DNA of 64,000 nt from the NCBI GenBank assembly GCA_016793095.1, contig JAEUJQ010000090.1, forward strand, positions 24,439 to 88,438. The letters are read 5' to 3'. Positions 62,901 through 64,000 of the stretch are shown here, one piece after another. This DNA is from Myxococcaceae bacterium. GTDB taxonomy: Bacteria > Myxococcota > Myxococcia > Myxococcales > Myxococcaceae. The translations under genes were made by a program, and so were the position numbers. Each line of letters starts with the position of its first letter. Positions within the stretch are counted from its first letter, which is position 1. Below the pieces are notes generated by a model that was not told where the DNA came from, did no database searches, and saw nothing but the letters and a program-made list of their open reading frames with translations.

Positions 62901-64000
62901 GCCAGGGGTCTGGGGAATGGGACCGAACGCGAACGAGATGTCGTACGGGCTCGCGACGGTGGGACTGCTGGCCGTGTCCACCACCACGAAGACGAACTGC
63001 GAGCTCGTGCTCCGGTTTCGGTAGGCAAGGTTGTTCGGGTTTCGGGCGTTCGACGAGCTCAAGCATGCAGTGGGCGCCGCGCAGTTGGTGACGACCTGCA
63101 GGCTGGGGGTCCAGCTGCCGCTGGTGCGGTTGAGGTTCACCGAGAGCTGGGTGTCGGCCGGGACGATGACGGGGTAGGCGCGGTCCAGGCCGAGGTAGCC
63201 ACTGGTGACACAGCCAGGAACGAGCGGCGAGCCCCACTCGTAGTCATTCGCGGCGCCGAGCAGGTCTTCGCCGATGAGCGTCGTGTCAGTCGTGATGGGA
63301 TTCGAGGGGTCGCAGGTGTCGGTGCCGCGGGTGCCGGGCGGAATCGGAGCCACCGTCGTGGAGAGGCTGAAGTCGCCGCCAGCCGAGCCCAACGTGTCCA
63401 CCACGATGAAGACGGTGACGGGGTTGGTGCCGCCGTTGTCCCAGCGCGCCGTGTTGACCGTCGAAGCGGACCCGGAGTCATCGCCCGCGAGGCACACGGG
63501 CATCGCGCACGCGGCCGCGGGCCCCTGGAGGATGTAGATGGACGGGTCGAACCCGGGCGTGACCGGGGTGACCGATGACGTCAGCCGTTGTCCAGCAGGA
63601 ACGCTGACGGCGAAGACCCGATCAGGCCCGCCGTTGCTGAAGCCGGTGCAGCTCGTTGGTGGGTTGTAGTTGCCGGTGTAGCCGGTGGTGCTCGAGCTCT
63701 GCGCCATCGAGGTCGAGGCCGTGTCAGCGTTGTCGCAGAGGTCTCCCGCCAGAGCCGAGCCGCCTGCGGAGCCACCGGCCGTCGAGCCGCCCGCGGAGCC
63801 ACCGGCCGTCGAGCCGCCTGCGGAGCCACCGGCCGTCGAGCCGCCCGCGGAGCCACCGGCCGTCGAGCCACCTGCGGAGCCACCGGCCGTCGAGCCGCCA
63901 GCGGAGCCAACTCCCGACGAGCCACCTGCGGAGCCACCAGCCGACGAGCCGCCTGCGGAGCCACCGGCCGACGATCCGCCAGCGGAGACACCGGCCGTCG
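59988..64000 (-). CDS. Giant repeat surface protein, nine beta-rich modules (5' truncated)
   Basis: The frame is open to the window's right edge through a Gly/Ser/Thr/Ala linker, so the start and signal peptide lie outside; 1336 or so residues are visible. Nine modules of about 130 residues are present, each beginning with G-D/E-x-C (DLCDNADTAS, DTCDPSNPIT, DVCLNAVPLT, DRCEDPIVLT, DSCTTATPVD, DRCETPTALT, EYCSLAPAAP, EDCPTAEILT, ETCFNPLPVI), then NDY, DRVYxVxxPAG, TVTPDAG, a Cys pair and VFxxVDT. They match the six modules of the lipoprotein at 30910. Likely an outer-surface or secreted structural protein. Confidence 0.9.
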   Translation of the reverse strand, partial: TAGVSAGGSSAGGSAGGSSAGGSAGGSSGVGSAGGSTAGGSAGGSTAGGSAGGSTAGGSAGGSTAGGSAGGSTAGGSAGGSALAGDLCDNADTASTSMAQSSSTTGYTGNYNPPTSCTGFSNGGPDRVFAVSVPAGQRLTSSVTPVTPGFDPSIYILQGPAAACAMPVCLAGDDSGSASTVNTARWDNGGTNPVTVFIVVDTLGSAGGDFSLSTTVAPIPPGTRGTDTCDPSNPITTDTTLIGEDLLGAANDYEWGSPLVPGCVTSGYLGLDRAYPVIVPADTQLSVNLNRTSGSWTPSLQVVTNCAAPTACLSSSNARNPNNLAYRNRSTSSQFVFVVVDTASSPTVASPYDISFAFGPIPQTPGDVCLNAVPLTPNATGSTVNYENNYTTGTGCNFSSGLDTTFTVTIPAGQRLVSTVTATLPDGGTGINPTLSLVAGSDAGVCTGAISCVTGASFLSTNVETLSWFNGSDAGADFILVFDTTTSSDPGTSYAFTNTFGVPPQGDRCEDPIVLTPGMPLTAQPIDTAVNDYFGSGTSCNSVATLGDLVYSVTIPPAQILTVAVQPSATINTTISLASSVANCNARVCLANANTSSTVGALDTLVYTNTSTSPLPVFVIVDTSTSAAGTFDITATLAAIPPGDSCTTATPVDAGVMSGEATTGFSNDYTSTGSTGCSFLTGNDRAYAVSIPAGLRGVFRATPDAGADVSLNLIPSPASNCDGATRTCTRSVNSFASSSTGDRTEVLTQLNPSLAPADYFLVVDSQTAGGLFDLSVTYDTPPIGDRCETPTALTAGVVTPGDFASFTNDYFGSGSNCNFGSNRADVVYSIEAPGDSNVDIEVTPAAGLDTTISVATSVSACNARTCLVNTSGGGTGAIDTLRATNRAPSPQTFFIIVDHTTIGASSTFTIRATVSPAPAGEYCSLAPAAPALPVDGETLGGFTNEYAGGGNCATGTFSQGDRVYRVTMPPGRSYLTVTPDAGMGISASLVESPASNCDEPVRSCVAGSDQTTSTGPAGAERIAYSNTTTADQELLLIVDTATASAGFFSLSQTTGPLVPGEDCPTAEILTPDAGVQALTTGGFDNDFGGSSSNGCSGSGGRDRVLAVTVPPGLRLNAFVQPDAGYNPALDIMLEQQGCNRRQCLATANLSSSTGAAETIGWTNGSSLPVTAFLSIDGTSTATSGAGNFDVTSWFSVPAPGETCFNPLPVIDGTSLSATTAGLSRETVVPTDANGCQQVGGRDIVYSALVPRNQTLTVDLTAVQGDIVMNLIAGTAASCGYAPTCVASSDACCTGAAETASFTNSSSVTVPVFIVIGNFSATSTTEAGFTMNVSIAP
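63757..64000 (-). repeat. 27-bp coding tandem repeat (Gly-Ser linker)
   Basis: Nine near-identical units of 27 bases (GAGCCGCCTGCGGAGCCACC plus CGGCCGTC-type end on the plus strand) encode Gly-Ser-Thr-Ala-Gly-Gly-Ser-Ala-Gly repeats. The array continues beyond the window. Confidence 0.9.

Noticed and set aside
1..64000. Prophage, insertion sequence, tRNA or rRNA genes
   Set aside because: No integrase, transposase, terminal inverted repeats, cloverleaf or conserved rRNA segment was recognised by eye; a tRNA scan was not possible.

Overview
The window is very GC-rich DNA with dense, short-gapped genes, many GTG starts and G/C at almost every third codon position. Its gene content points to a myxobacterium (Myxococcota, Myxococcales-like): four eukaryotic-type Ser/Thr kinases, a MopE-like Cys/Asp-rich protein with a MYXO-CTERM-like tail, giant lipoproteins with Gly/Ala/Ser linkers, choice-of-anchor-D repeats, PEGA-domain proteins, a lysine-rich histone-H1-like protein and a GT22 mannosyltransferase. 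No tRNA, rRNA, CRISPR array, insertion sequence or prophage was recognised. Both ends cut genes: a kinase at base 1 and a giant repeat protein at base 64000.

Layout. 1-8.9 kb: a Ser/Thr kinase fused to a macro domain, two cell-surface proteins (1506, 2462) with a decayed duplicate of the second one's 3' end, a small operon (3603-6556) of membrane and unknown proteins, a Sel1-like Cys-rich protein, an orphan OmpR-type response regulator and a small lipoprotein. 8.9-17.8 kb (minus strand): a three-gene operon of FHA-kinase-PEGA, TPR-PEGA protein and a 1451-residue choice-of-anchor-D lipoprotein, followed by mannose-family PTS IIC and IID without IIA/IIB. 18-20.5 kb: a MopE-like protein with a CxxCH motif and an unknown protein. 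20.5-27.3 kb (minus): a five-gene TonB cluster: a YfiR-like/TonB fusion, a TonB-dependent receptor, an Ig-like lipoprotein, an SH3-like protein and an M48 protease. 27.5-34.6 kb: two large divergent repeat-rich surface proteins and a beta-barrel-like partner. 34.6-46.4 kb: PilZ protein, lipoprotein pair, kinase with a DLG motif, H1-like protein, M3 peptidase, CPA1-type antiporter, a three-gene operon ending in an ion permease, and three DUF4304-like proteins, two of them duplicates. 46.4-53.7 kb: class-V aminotransferase, lipoprotein remnant, small membrane proteins, group-II truncated haemoglobin, GT22 mannosyltransferase, GNAT acetyltransferase. 53.8-64 kb: a 66/68-bp tandem repeat running into the start of an FAD oxidoreductase, a kinase with a multi-span membrane sensor, an unknown protein, a Tat-type small lipoprotein with a zinc-ribbon membrane protein, and a lipoprotein coupled to a giant nine-repeat surface protein.

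How it fits together. Much of the window builds or senses the cell surface. The three intact kinases each carry a different input (FHA plus PEGA, none, multi-span membrane region), and the truncated one carries a macro domain. The best candidate for a little-described system is the TonB cluster at 20489-27334: its energy transducer is fused to a YfiR-like periplasmic domain and it lies in tight order with its receptor and three envelope proteins. The kinase-macro fusion and the repeat array at 53785-54136 are the next most unusual items.
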